Below are positions 37,040-45,146 of a stretch of 49,584 nucleotides of DNA, one piece after another (position 1 is the first letter of the stretch; every line of letters begins with the position of its first letter). The translations under genes were made by a program, and so were the position numbers. Below the pieces are notes generated by a model that was not told where the DNA came from, searched no databases, and saw nothing but the letters and a program-made list of their open reading frames with translations. Source of the DNA: Aporhodopirellula aestuarii (GTDB lineage: Bacteria > Planctomycetota > Planctomycetia > Pirellulales > Pirellulaceae); contig NZ_JAMQBK010000061.1 of NCBI RefSeq assembly GCF_023701485.1, positions 1-49,584 on the forward strand. The letters run 5' to 3'.

Positions 37040-38631
37040 AACGAAGTCTCTCAGTCGCGTGTCTGTCCCTCTTGCTTCTGATCGGCACCACGATCGGTGC
37101 AGCTTTCGCGACCGACGTTTCCGGCGATCCGCGCGCCGAGATGCCGAATGTCGTTGTGATCCTTGCGGATGATTTGGGCTACGGAGATCTCGGTTGTTAC
37201 AACCCAGAGTCGCAAATTCCAACCCCCAACCTCGATCGCATGGCTGCCGAGGGTATGCGGTTTAGCGATGCTCACAGTCCGTGCACCGTTTGCACGCCGA
37301 CCCGGTACAGTTTGATGACTGGGCAGATGGCGTTTCGCGTTCCCAACGGCGGGCGCGTATTCAGCGGCGCGGGCGGTCCCTCGTTGATCGCGTCCGAGCG
37401 TTTGACGTTGCCGGAAATGCTCCGTGACATCGGGTATACGACCGCGTGTTTTGGCAAATGGCATATCGGTCTCACGTTTCTCGATGAATCGGGAATGCCG
37501 ATTCACGACGGCGGACCTGACGGGGTCAATCGGATTGATTACTCCCGCCGAATCGTAGGCGGTCCGGTCGACCACGGTTTCGATCATTTCTTTGGAACCG
37601 CATGCTGCCCAACAACGGACTGGTTGTACGCGTTTATCGATGGCGATCGCATTCCGGTGCCCCCCGTCGCCAAACTCGATCGCTCAACGCTGCCGCGGCA
37701 CCCCTACGCCAACGATAATCGTCCCGGACAAGTGGCACCGGATTTTGATCTCGAGGAAGTCGACATGAAGTTCCTCGAGAAGAGCCAGGAGTTTCTGAAA
37801 CGGCATCACGCTGAAACACCAGACAAGCCGTTCTTCCTGTTTCATTCGGCTCAAGCCGTTCACCTCCCTTCGTTTCCTGGCGATCAATTCAAAGGCAAAA
37901 CGAAACTCGGCCCACACGGCGATTTTATCTTCGAACTGGACTACGTCGTCGGTGAACTGTTGCAAACCATCGAATCGTTGGGGATCGCGGACGACACCGT
38001 CGTGATTTTTACCAGCGACAACGGGCCCGAAGTCCCGACGATCTACAACATGCGTAAAGATTACGGCCACGACGGCGCACGGCCATGGCGTGGCGTGAAA
38101 CGAGATAACTGGGAAGGCGGTCATCGTGTGCCGTTTATCGTTCGTTGGCCGGGACGCGTCCCCGCGGGCTCAACCTCGGATCAGCTCACCTCGTTGACCG
38201 ACGTGTTTGCCACTGTGGCAGCCATCGTTGGGGAACGCGTACCTGACGACGCCGCCGAAGATAGCTTCAACATGTTGCCTGCGTGGTTACAGCAAGACGA
38301 CAACCAATCGATTCGCCCATACGTATTGCAGCAAGGATTTTACGGCGATAGATCGCTCGCGATCCGTAGTGGCAAATGGAAATTGCTCGCCCACCAGGGA
38401 TCCGGCGGCAATAACTACGAAAAACATCGGCTGTTGATGCAATACGCGTTGCCGGAATCGGCGCGGGAAGCACCCGGACAACTCTATGACCTCGAGTCCG
38501 ATCCAGGGGAGACACGGAATTTGTATTTCGTCTACCCCGAAGTGACTGAGCGATTGGAGCAGACGTTAAAAAATTCGCTTAAGCTAGGGAGATCGGCTCC
38601 GTTGCACCAAGTGAGCAAGTCAAGCCAATGA
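37036..38631 (+). CDS. Arylsulfatase, Cys-type, secreted
   Basis: 531 residues from the ATG at 37036. Signal peptide about 1-26. Metal-binding LADDLGYGD (Asp45/46), active-site Cys86 in CTPTRYSLMTGQ, GKWHIG, TSDNGPE and EGGHRVPFIVRWPGR are all present. Desulfates a polysaccharide or oligosaccharide outside the cytoplasm after formylglycine maturation. The ATGA overlap with the GH128-like gene (37036-37039) implies equal synthesis of the pair. It is similar in plan but not a near-identical paralogue of the sulfatase at 30816. Confidence 0.92.
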   Translation: MKRSLSVACLSLLLLIGTTIGAAFATDVSGDPRAEMPNVVVILADDLGYGDLGCYNPESQIPTPNLDRMAAEGMRFSDAHSPCTVCTPTRYSLMTGQMAFRVPNGGRVFSGAGGPSLIASERLTLPEMLRDIGYTTACFGKWHIGLTFLDESGMPIHDGGPDGVNRIDYSRRIVGGPVDHGFDHFFGTACCPTTDWLYAFIDGDRIPVPPVAKLDRSTLPRHPYANDNRPGQVAPDFDLEEVDMKFLEKSQEFLKRHHAETPDKPFFLFHSAQAVHLPSFPGDQFKGKTKLGPHGDFIFELDYVVGELLQTIESLGIADDTVVIFTSDNGPEVPTIYNMRKDYGHDGARPWRGVKRDNWEGGHRVPFIVRWPGRVPAGSTSDQLTSLTDVFATVAAIVGERVPDDAAEDSFNMLPAWLQQDDNQSIRPYVLQQGFYGDRSLAIRSGKWKLLAHQGSGGNNYEKHRLLMQYALPESAREAPGQLYDLESDPGETRNLYFVYPEVTERLEQTLKNSLKLGRSAPLHQVSKSSQ

Positions 38632-38744
38632 CAGAGCAAATCGCGGTGAATCGTCAAACGGCGATTCGCTCGATTGAAGTATGATATTTGTTGTCACGCT
38701 GGATCCCACCAGGGATCGGCGATGTAATGTGAACTCGACCTGAA

Positions 38745-40523
38745 ATGAAAGCCATGTATTCAAAACTGTTTACCCTCGGTCTCTTATTACTCACCTTGGT
38801 TAGTCCGCTCGCGGCGGAAGACAAATCCGAGTCGAAAGAGGAACGCGATGCCCGTATGTCGTGGTGGCGCGAAGCCAAGTTTGGCATGTTTGTGCACTGG
38901 GGCGTCTATTCCACAACGGGCGGCGAATATAAAGGACAAAAGCTGCCAAACAGTGCCGAGTGGATGATGAATCGCGGGAAGATTCCGATCGCCGAATACG
39001 AGCAGTATGCGGCGCAATTCAACCCGACGAAGTTTGATGCCGACGAATTCGTCGCCCGCGCCAAGAACGCTGGCATGAAGTACTTGGTCATCACCGCAAA
39101 GCACCACGATGGCTTTTCGATGTTCGGTTCGCACGCCAGTCCGTACAACGTTGTCGATGCGACGCCGTTTGGACGTGACATCATGAAAGAGCTATCTGAA
39201 GCCTGTCAAAAACAAGGAATCCGTCTCGGTTTCTACTACTCCCAAGCCCAGGACTGGCATCATCCCGGCGGTATCGGAAATAACTGGGATAAAACAATCG
39301 AACGTGTCAGTAATGACGAGTACGTCAGTCAAAAAGCGGTACCCGAAGTTCGGCAATTGCTGACCGAGTACGGGCCGATCGGAATCTTCTGGTGGGACAC
39401 CCCACGCAAGATGAGCGAAGAGTCGTTTAACAGTTTGCATTCGCTGACCAAGCTGATTCCCGACGTGATCACGAACGATCGTTTAGGCGACGACTTCCCC
39501 GGCGACTACAAGACATTCGAACGCCAAATCCCACGCGAAGCGCCCGTTGGTAAAGATTGGGAAGTGTGCATGCCGATCAGCGGCAGTTGGGGGTACAAGC
39601 TCGGCGACACCGATTTCAAGTCGACGACGACGCTGGTTCGCAATCTGATTGACATCGCCAGCAAAGGTGGCAACTACTTGCTCAACGTGAGCCCGACAGG
39701 CGAGGGGACACTGCTGCCGCAAGCGATTGAGCGTCTCGAACAGATTGGCGAGTGGATGAGCGTTAATAGCGAGTCGATTTACGGCACCACCGCCAGCCCC
39801 ATTGGTGCGTTCGACTGGGGGCGATGCACGATGAAATCCGCTAAGTCGAATGATTCTGACGGCACCAATCACATCCTCTATCTCCACGTGTTTGACTGGC
39901 CCGCCGATGGCAAACTATCCGTTCCCGGGTTGAAGAATGAGGTGCGTGGTGCCCATCTCCTCGCCGATGGAACGGAACTGAAAACCGAATCGGTTGACGA
40001 TGGTGTGGTCGTCTCGCTGCCCGCCCATGCTCCTGATGAGATCGCGAGCGTGATCGCACTGAAGGTTCGCGGCCCGTTGGAAACGTTCGTTCGCATTCCC
40101 ACGCCCGATAAAAGCGGAGAGTTGGTGCTGACGGCGGACAAGGCCTACATTCACAACAACGAAGGAAGTAAAGAAGCCACGGTGCGTGAACACGATGGAA
40201 TCTCGCACGTCGGCTATTGGCTCGACGACCATGCTTGGGTGCAGTGGGACATCAAGATTGACGAACCGGGGACGTATCAAGTGTCCGCGACGATGTCAGT
40301 CGAAGGGGACAAGACGAAATTTCATGTCGGCCCAGCGGGCGGTGAACTCGAAGCGGAAGTCGAATCGACGGGCGGGTATGGAAAGTATGTCGAACGTGAC
40401 CTCGGCACGATCCAATTTGATAGCGCCGGTCCGACTAGCATCCAAGTCAAACCGGAAGCTGGACAATGGCAACCGATGAACCTTCGCCAAGTGAAATTGC
40501 AGCGAGTTGAGGACCAGAAATGA
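38745..40523 (+). CDS. GH29 alpha-L-fucosidase with C-terminal sandwich domain
   Basis: 592 residues. Signal peptide 1-24 (LGLLLLTLVSPLAA). GH29 catalytic domain: AKFGMFVHWGVYS, the conserved AKHHDGFSMF (His120-Asp122), RLGFYYSQAQDW and the nucleophile Asp218 in IGIFWWDTP. After about residue 450 a beta-rich domain resembling a carbohydrate-binding or DUF5077-type module is seen (IHNNEGSKEATVREHDG, WVQWDIKI). It releases alpha-L-fucose. It overlaps the iduronate-type sulfatase by ATGA. With the second GH29 downstream this is the strongest evidence for a fucan substrate. Confidence 0.92.
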   Translation: MKAMYSKLFTLGLLLLTLVSPLAAEDKSESKEERDARMSWWREAKFGMFVHWGVYSTTGGEYKGQKLPNSAEWMMNRGKIPIAEYEQYAAQFNPTKFDADEFVARAKNAGMKYLVITAKHHDGFSMFGSHASPYNVVDATPFGRDIMKELSEACQKQGIRLGFYYSQAQDWHHPGGIGNNWDKTIERVSNDEYVSQKAVPEVRQLLTEYGPIGIFWWDTPRKMSEESFNSLHSLTKLIPDVITNDRLGDDFPGDYKTFERQIPREAPVGKDWEVCMPISGSWGYKLGDTDFKSTTTLVRNLIDIASKGGNYLLNVSPTGEGTLLPQAIERLEQIGEWMSVNSESIYGTTASPIGAFDWGRCTMKSAKSNDSDGTNHILYLHVFDWPADGKLSVPGLKNEVRGAHLLADGTELKTESVDDGVVVSLPAHAPDEIASVIALKVRGPLETFVRIPTPDKSGELVLTADKAYIHNNEGSKEATVREHDGISHVGYWLDDHAWVQWDIKIDEPGTYQVSATMSVEGDKTKFHVGPAGGELEAEVESTGGYGKYVERDLGTIQFDSAGPTSIQVKPEAGQWQPMNLRQVKLQRVEDQK

Positions 40524-42037
40524 GTGATCGGCCACGATCCGTCTGGTACGCATTTTTTGCTCTTGGACTTCTCCTCGTTGGGGTCGGGAAGCCGTCGCTC
40601 CAGGCGGCCGATACCGCAACCGAGAAACCGCTCAATGTACTCTTCCTCGTGTCCGACGACCTGCGTCCGGAACTTGGTTGTTACGGCAATACCGTGATTC
40701 AAAGCCCCCACATTGATTCGCTTGCCAAGCGGGGCATCGTGTTTGAGCGAGCATACTGCCAGCAGGCGGTTTGCTCGCCTTCGCGTTCGAGCGTGATGAC
40801 GGGGGTTCGCCCCGACACGAACAAAGTGTGGAATCTGACGACGCACTTTCGCAAAGCGATCCCGGATGTGATAACCCTACCGCAGTGGTTTAAAGAGCAT
40901 GGATACGTCACGCGTGGGTTGGGGAAAATCTACCACGGCGATTTGCAGGACCCGCCGTCCTGGAGCGCGCGGGAACCCAGCGCATCGACCAAGGCGGGGC
41001 AGCCTGCAGGACGCGAGTTCCACACGCTCGTCAACCGCAACGAGACTCCTGAAACACCAATTCCGTTGACGAAAACCAATCGTGGCCAGGCGTTTCGAAT
41101 CGCAAATGACCCGCCAAATAGCGGTGGCGAAAGCGAATTGGCGGATGAGGCGATCGAATCGTTACAAGAATTTGCGACTGCGTCCCAGCCGTTTTTTCTC
41201 GCCGTCGGTTTTCGCAAGCCACACCTCCCATTTGTATGCCCGAAAGCATATTGGGATCTGTATGACCCACAAAAAATTCCGCGAGCGACCAATCGATTCT
41301 TGCCTCGTGACGCTCCCGATTACGCGTTGGTCGAACGCAACGAGATGTGGAATTACAGCGGTGTCCCCGACACGAACGATCTGCCGGAAGAGTACGCACG
41401 ACAGCTCAAGCATGGCTACTATGCCTGCGTCAGCTACATGGACGCACAGCTCGGCCGGGTGCTCGACGAACTCGATCGATTAGAGTTGACCGACAACACG
41501 ATTGTCATCCTTTGGGGCGATCACGGTTGGAAATTGGGTGAGCACAATCGCTGGTGCAAACATAGCAACGTCGAAGACGACGCGCGGGCTCCGCTGGTGA
41601 TCTCGGTACCGGGTATGAAGCATGCGGGGCGATCGACGAAGGCTCTTGTTGAGTTCGTTGACATCTACCCGACGCTTGTCGATCTCGCCAATCTGCCTTT
41701 GCCCGAGCATTTGGAAGGGACGTCGTTTCGACCGGTATTGGATCGCCCCGAGGAAACATGGAAGACCGCAGCGTTCAGCCAATACCCGCGGACGGTGAAC
41801 GGGCGACGTTTGATGGGGTACTCGATGCGGACAGACCGTTATCGGTTCACTCGTTGGGTGCATATCGACGACCACACCAAGGTCGACGCTGAGGAACTTT
41901 ATGATCATCAGACGGACCCGCAAGAGAATCAGAATGTCGCGGGCCAGGCGGGCTACTCCGAACTGTGTGAGACCCTCAGGAAGCAGTGGTTGGCAGGGTG
42001 GCAGGGAGCCGTTCCCCAAACCGCCGCGCATCCGTGA
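40520..42037 (+). CDS. Iduronate-2-sulfatase-like sulfatase
   Basis: 505 residues. Signal peptide about 1-30. Metal-binding SDDLRPELGCYG (Asp46/47), Cys85 in CSPSRSSVMTG, GLGKIYH, LPFVCPKAYWDLYD and ILWGDHGWKLGEHNRWCKHSN match the iduronate-2-sulfatase-like S1 subgroup, which in bacteria acts on varied sulfated sugars, including 2-O-sulfated fucose in some cases. The ATG overlaps the fucosidase stop (ATGA, 40520-40523). It is the third sulfatase of the cluster and from a different subgroup than the other two, suggesting sulfates at different ring positions. Confidence 0.92.
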   Translation: MSDRPRSVWYAFFALGLLLVGVGKPSLQAADTATEKPLNVLFLVSDDLRPELGCYGNTVIQSPHIDSLAKRGIVFERAYCQQAVCSPSRSSVMTGVRPDTNKVWNLTTHFRKAIPDVITLPQWFKEHGYVTRGLGKIYHGDLQDPPSWSAREPSASTKAGQPAGREFHTLVNRNETPETPIPLTKTNRGQAFRIANDPPNSGGESELADEAIESLQEFATASQPFFLAVGFRKPHLPFVCPKAYWDLYDPQKIPRATNRFLPRDAPDYALVERNEMWNYSGVPDTNDLPEEYARQLKHGYYACVSYMDAQLGRVLDELDRLELTDNTIVILWGDHGWKLGEHNRWCKHSNVEDDARAPLVISVPGMKHAGRSTKALVEFVDIYPTLVDLANLPLPEHLEGTSFRPVLDRPEETWKTAAFSQYPRTVNGRRLMGYSMRTDRYRFTRWVHIDDHTKVDAEELYDHQTDPQENQNVAGQAGYSELCETLRKQWLAGWQGAVPQTAAHP

Positions 42038-42102
42038 CGCGACCGCGTGATCCTCGATTGAGCCGGTTGCGTTGCAAAGTGTGACGCAACCCCAACGCAT
42101 CA

Positions 42103-43656
42103 ATGCAAACTACCCAAGACGAAATCAACATGAGATTATCAATGAATCGAAGTCGACATTACGCCGCCGGGCTCGTCCTGGTCGTCCTCACTGCATCGCT
42201 CTCGACAGCGAATGACTCCTGGGTCATTGATAGTGATTCCGATTGGCAAGAGAACACCGCTTCGCAGACCGGATTGACGATTCAGAAAGGGGTTGCTGAA
42301 CCTGAGGGCAAAACGGCCACCTTTCAAAGTCGGGTGAAAGCGTTTACTGAAAAACGCTCCATCCGTTCGGTCACGTTCGATCAGTCGCCCATTTGGCAAA
42401 ATTGGAATCCGATCAAAAATGTCGGGCCGTCGAATCTTGCCGATGCTCCCGTCGTGCTGAGCTTGGGACCAAACGACTATTGGATTTTTGGCCGCTATGG
42501 CGCGGGCAAGAAAAAACGTGCCGCTGGTGGAAAGAAACAGCCAGCGTTTCAACCCGAACCCGCGACGCTCGACGGATTCGATATCCCTTTGCTTACAACA
42601 CCCTATGCCAATCAATACGACGCGCCCGGCGGAGTCGACAATCGTGACGGGGGATATCATGCGTGGCAAAGTCGCGACATGGTCAACTGGGTTCACCACG
42701 GAAAGGTGACCGAGGATTTTTCGAGATGGGTAACCACCGCCGAGTACGTCGATGGCAAGTTCTACATCTATTACGACTATCCTAACGACCAGGACCCGCA
42801 TCTCTATATCGACGAAGATCTGACCGATGGCCAACCGGGTAAGAATATGGGGATGGCGTTCAAAGATCCTTCGGATGGATCGGACTGTTGCTTCATCCGG
42901 GATCTCGATGGAAATTTTCACGTGATCTATGAGGATTGGAGCCCGATCGATGCAAATAAACGATCGTGGGATTCACCTTTAGCCGGCCACGCGGTTAGCA
43001 AGGACGGCATCAAAGATTTTGAAATTCTTGCTCCTGTTGTTGACAATCGCACGACGCCCACTGGAAAAACGGCAACGTACAAACACCCTCACTGGCTGCA
43101 GCACCCTGACTTCAAGTCAAACGTTGCCACTTACCAAGTGCATGAACCCGAACAGGAAGCTTATGGCGACTGGGCCAGCATCTCTATCGGTGGGCGATAC
43201 TATTTGTTTGGTGACTTCGATCCCGTTGGCGGACACGGCATGAGCGTGGGATGGTTCACATCGCCAACCATCGACGGTCCGTTCGAGTGGTGTGACAGCG
43301 TTGGAAACGGGCACCCCGATCCAGATGTGTGTTTCGCCGAAGGGAAATTTTATCTCATCACACAACAGGGAACCGATTACACAAGTCCGGGGCCGTGGGT
43401 GGAAAACGTGGACGCCCGCGTTGGTGTTGATACTGACAATGATGGAAAGATCGATGTGTGGAGCGATTGGCAAACCGTGAAAGAGTCCTACGACTACACG
43501 CCCGGATTTGCCAAGCATGTTCAGAAAACTCCTGCGTCACTCGACCTGTCTCAATTACCCGAGGGATTCGGATTCCAATTAGAATTTAAGCTTACCGACA
43601 CGACCGATAACAAATCCAAACCGATGGTGGACAAGGTAACGATTGCGTTTAACTGA
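42103..43656 (+). CDS. Secreted GH43/GH117-like beta-propeller protein
   Basis: 517 residues; alternative starts at 42130 or 42142 place a normal signal peptide (HYAAGLVLVVLTASLS). Repeated strands with Asp-rich turns, such as DAPVVLSLGPNDYWIFGRYG, YHAWQSRDMVNWVHHGKV, ASISIGGRYYLFGDF and HPDPDVCFAEGKFYLITQQ, fit a five-bladed beta-propeller as in GH43 or GH117. I could not assign the catalytic Asp/Glu triad. A lysine-rich insert lies near residues 133-147. It probably removes a neutral sugar branch from the same polysaccharide. It is 65 nt after the sulfatase and 109 nt before the second fucosidase. Confidence 0.68.
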   Translation: MQTTQDEINMRLSMNRSRHYAAGLVLVVLTASLSTANDSWVIDSDSDWQENTASQTGLTIQKGVAEPEGKTATFQSRVKAFTEKRSIRSVTFDQSPIWQNWNPIKNVGPSNLADAPVVLSLGPNDYWIFGRYGAGKKKRAAGGKKQPAFQPEPATLDGFDIPLLTTPYANQYDAPGGVDNRDGGYHAWQSRDMVNWVHHGKVTEDFSRWVTTAEYVDGKFYIYYDYPNDQDPHLYIDEDLTDGQPGKNMGMAFKDPSDGSDCCFIRDLDGNFHVIYEDWSPIDANKRSWDSPLAGHAVSKDGIKDFEILAPVVDNRTTPTGKTATYKHPHWLQHPDFKSNVATYQVHEPEQEAYGDWASISIGGRYYLFGDFDPVGGHGMSVGWFTSPTIDGPFEWCDSVGNGHPDPDVCFAEGKFYLITQQGTDYTSPGPWVENVDARVGVDTDNDGKIDVWSDWQTVKESYDYTPGFAKHVQKTPASLDLSQLPEGFGFQLEFKLTDTTDNKSKPMVDKVTIAFN

Positions 43657-43765
43657 GCGATCGATGACGGACCTTTGGAACGACGCTCACCGATGTTTGA
43701 TCCGGCACGAACGAGGCCGGTTCGAGTGTTGTTCACACGAATGAACCCAACCAAGAGAAAGACCA

Positions 43766-44872
43766 ATGACAACTCGCAGAGACTTCATCAAATCATCCGT
43801 CGCGAGTACCGCAGCGATTGCGACCACGAGTGCGTACGCCGACCAGCCATCGTCGGCCGGATCGGTACCATCATTCCTGAAAGAGGTTTCGGATCAATAC
43901 GCGGTCGATCCTCGGAAAGCGGCGTTGGAGTGGTTTCGCAATGCGAAGTTCGGACTGTTCATGCACTATGGGCTCTACTCGCTGCTCGGCCGACACGAGT
44001 GGGTTATGCTCAAAGAAAAGATCCGCGTAAAGGAATACGAGAAGCTCGCCGATCGTTTTACAGCGAAGAACTTCGATGCTGACTTTATCACCGACATGGC
44101 CCTTGATGCCGGCATGAAATACATCAACATCACGACCCGGCATCACGACAGTTTCTGCTTGTTCGATTCTAAGTACACGGACTTTAAAAGCACGAATACG
44201 CCCGCCAAACGTGATCTTGTTGGTGAACTAGCGGACCAGTGTCGAGAAAAGGGACTTGGGTATTATCTGTACTATTCCCACGGTCGTGATTGGCGTCACC
44301 CGCATGCTCCCAATAATTCGGAGTGGGGTGGATCGGCGCGTCCGAAATACGATCCGCCGGAAGATTTCTATGCAACGGGTGAAGAACATGATCTGCAAAT
44401 CTACGTCGAATTCATGAAGAACCAAATCACCGAGTTGTTAACCAACTACGGACCGATTGGCGGTATTTGGCTCGATGGTCACGCGACCCCAGCGTCACGC
44501 AGAGCGAAAATTCATGAGTTCAAAATTCAGGAACTCTACGACCACATTCACTCAATGCAGCCGCAAGTGTTGGTGTCCTACAAACAAGGCGTGCTCGGAA
44601 CGGAGGATTTCAAAGCCCCCGAACGCCATTGGAAGGGGCAGTCGGATATGCCGCTCGAAATCTGCGATACGCTTCAGCCTCACGGTTGGGGATACACGAA
44701 AGCCGATGACGGCAAACACAAGACGGCCGACCAGGTGATGAAGATGCTCAAAACGGCTCAGGACATGAACGCCAACCTGCTGTTGAACACCGGTCCGCTA
44801 CCCGACGGTTCGATTCATCCAGAAGACCAGGCGACGTTAAAGGAAGTCGGCAAGCGATTGCGAGCGTCTTAA
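43766..44872 (+). CDS. GH29 alpha-L-fucosidase, Tat signal
   Basis: 368 residues, a short GH29 without an added module. A twin-arginine motif (TTRRDFIKS) and hydrophobic stretch indicate Tat export, unlike the Sec-type fucosidase at 38745. Catalytic domain: AKFGLFMHYGLYSLLG, TRHHDSFCLFDS (His126/127), GYYLYYSHGRDW and the nucleophile Asp237 in IGGIWLDGHA. It is likely specific for a different linkage than its paralogue. Last gene of the locus; a fold-back element follows at 44941. Confidence 0.92.
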   Translation: MTTRRDFIKSSVASTAAIATTSAYADQPSSAGSVPSFLKEVSDQYAVDPRKAALEWFRNAKFGLFMHYGLYSLLGRHEWVMLKEKIRVKEYEKLADRFTAKNFDADFITDMALDAGMKYINITTRHHDSFCLFDSKYTDFKSTNTPAKRDLVGELADQCREKGLGYYLYYSHGRDWRHPHAPNNSEWGGSARPKYDPPEDFYATGEEHDLQIYVEFMKNQITELLTNYGPIGGIWLDGHATPASRRAKIHEFKIQELYDHIHSMQPQVLVSYKQGVLGTEDFKAPERHWKGQSDMPLEICDTLQPHGWGYTKADDGKHKTADQVMKMLKTAQDMNANLLLNTGPLPDGSIHPEDQATLKEVGKRLRAS

Positions 44873-44940
44873 GATCAATCGATATGGGCGATTGCTTCGT
44901 CTAGCCTATCGTTGACAGTTGCCTGAACCGGAGGGCTCGC

Positions 44941-45064
44941 AGGCTGTTGATTTAGTGAGCCGTCGGCGCTAGCCGCGGGCCTTACGGCTAAGACGGGCCC
45001 GTTGGATGCCCGCAGCTACCGCTGTCGGCTCACTCATTTTTGCGAAACGCCTAAAACAACAGCC
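44941..45064. repeat. Fold-back (MITE-like) element between convergent genes
   Basis: About 124 bp with imperfect terminal inverted repeats AGGCTGTTGATTTAG and CTAAAACAACAGCCC (13 of 15 match). Just inside, AGTGAGCCGTCGGCGCTAGC at the left pairs with a right arm ending GCTCACT. It has no coding capacity. It sits between the convergent fucosidase and coiled-coil genes and could terminate both transcripts (inference). Confidence 0.7.
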
Positions 45065-45146
45065 CGCTCGCGTCACGCCGCTAGAAGTCTTAGCGGAACG
45101 GCACGAACTGGTCGGTCTCACCCCCATTTTCAGTGCTGAGAAAGCA

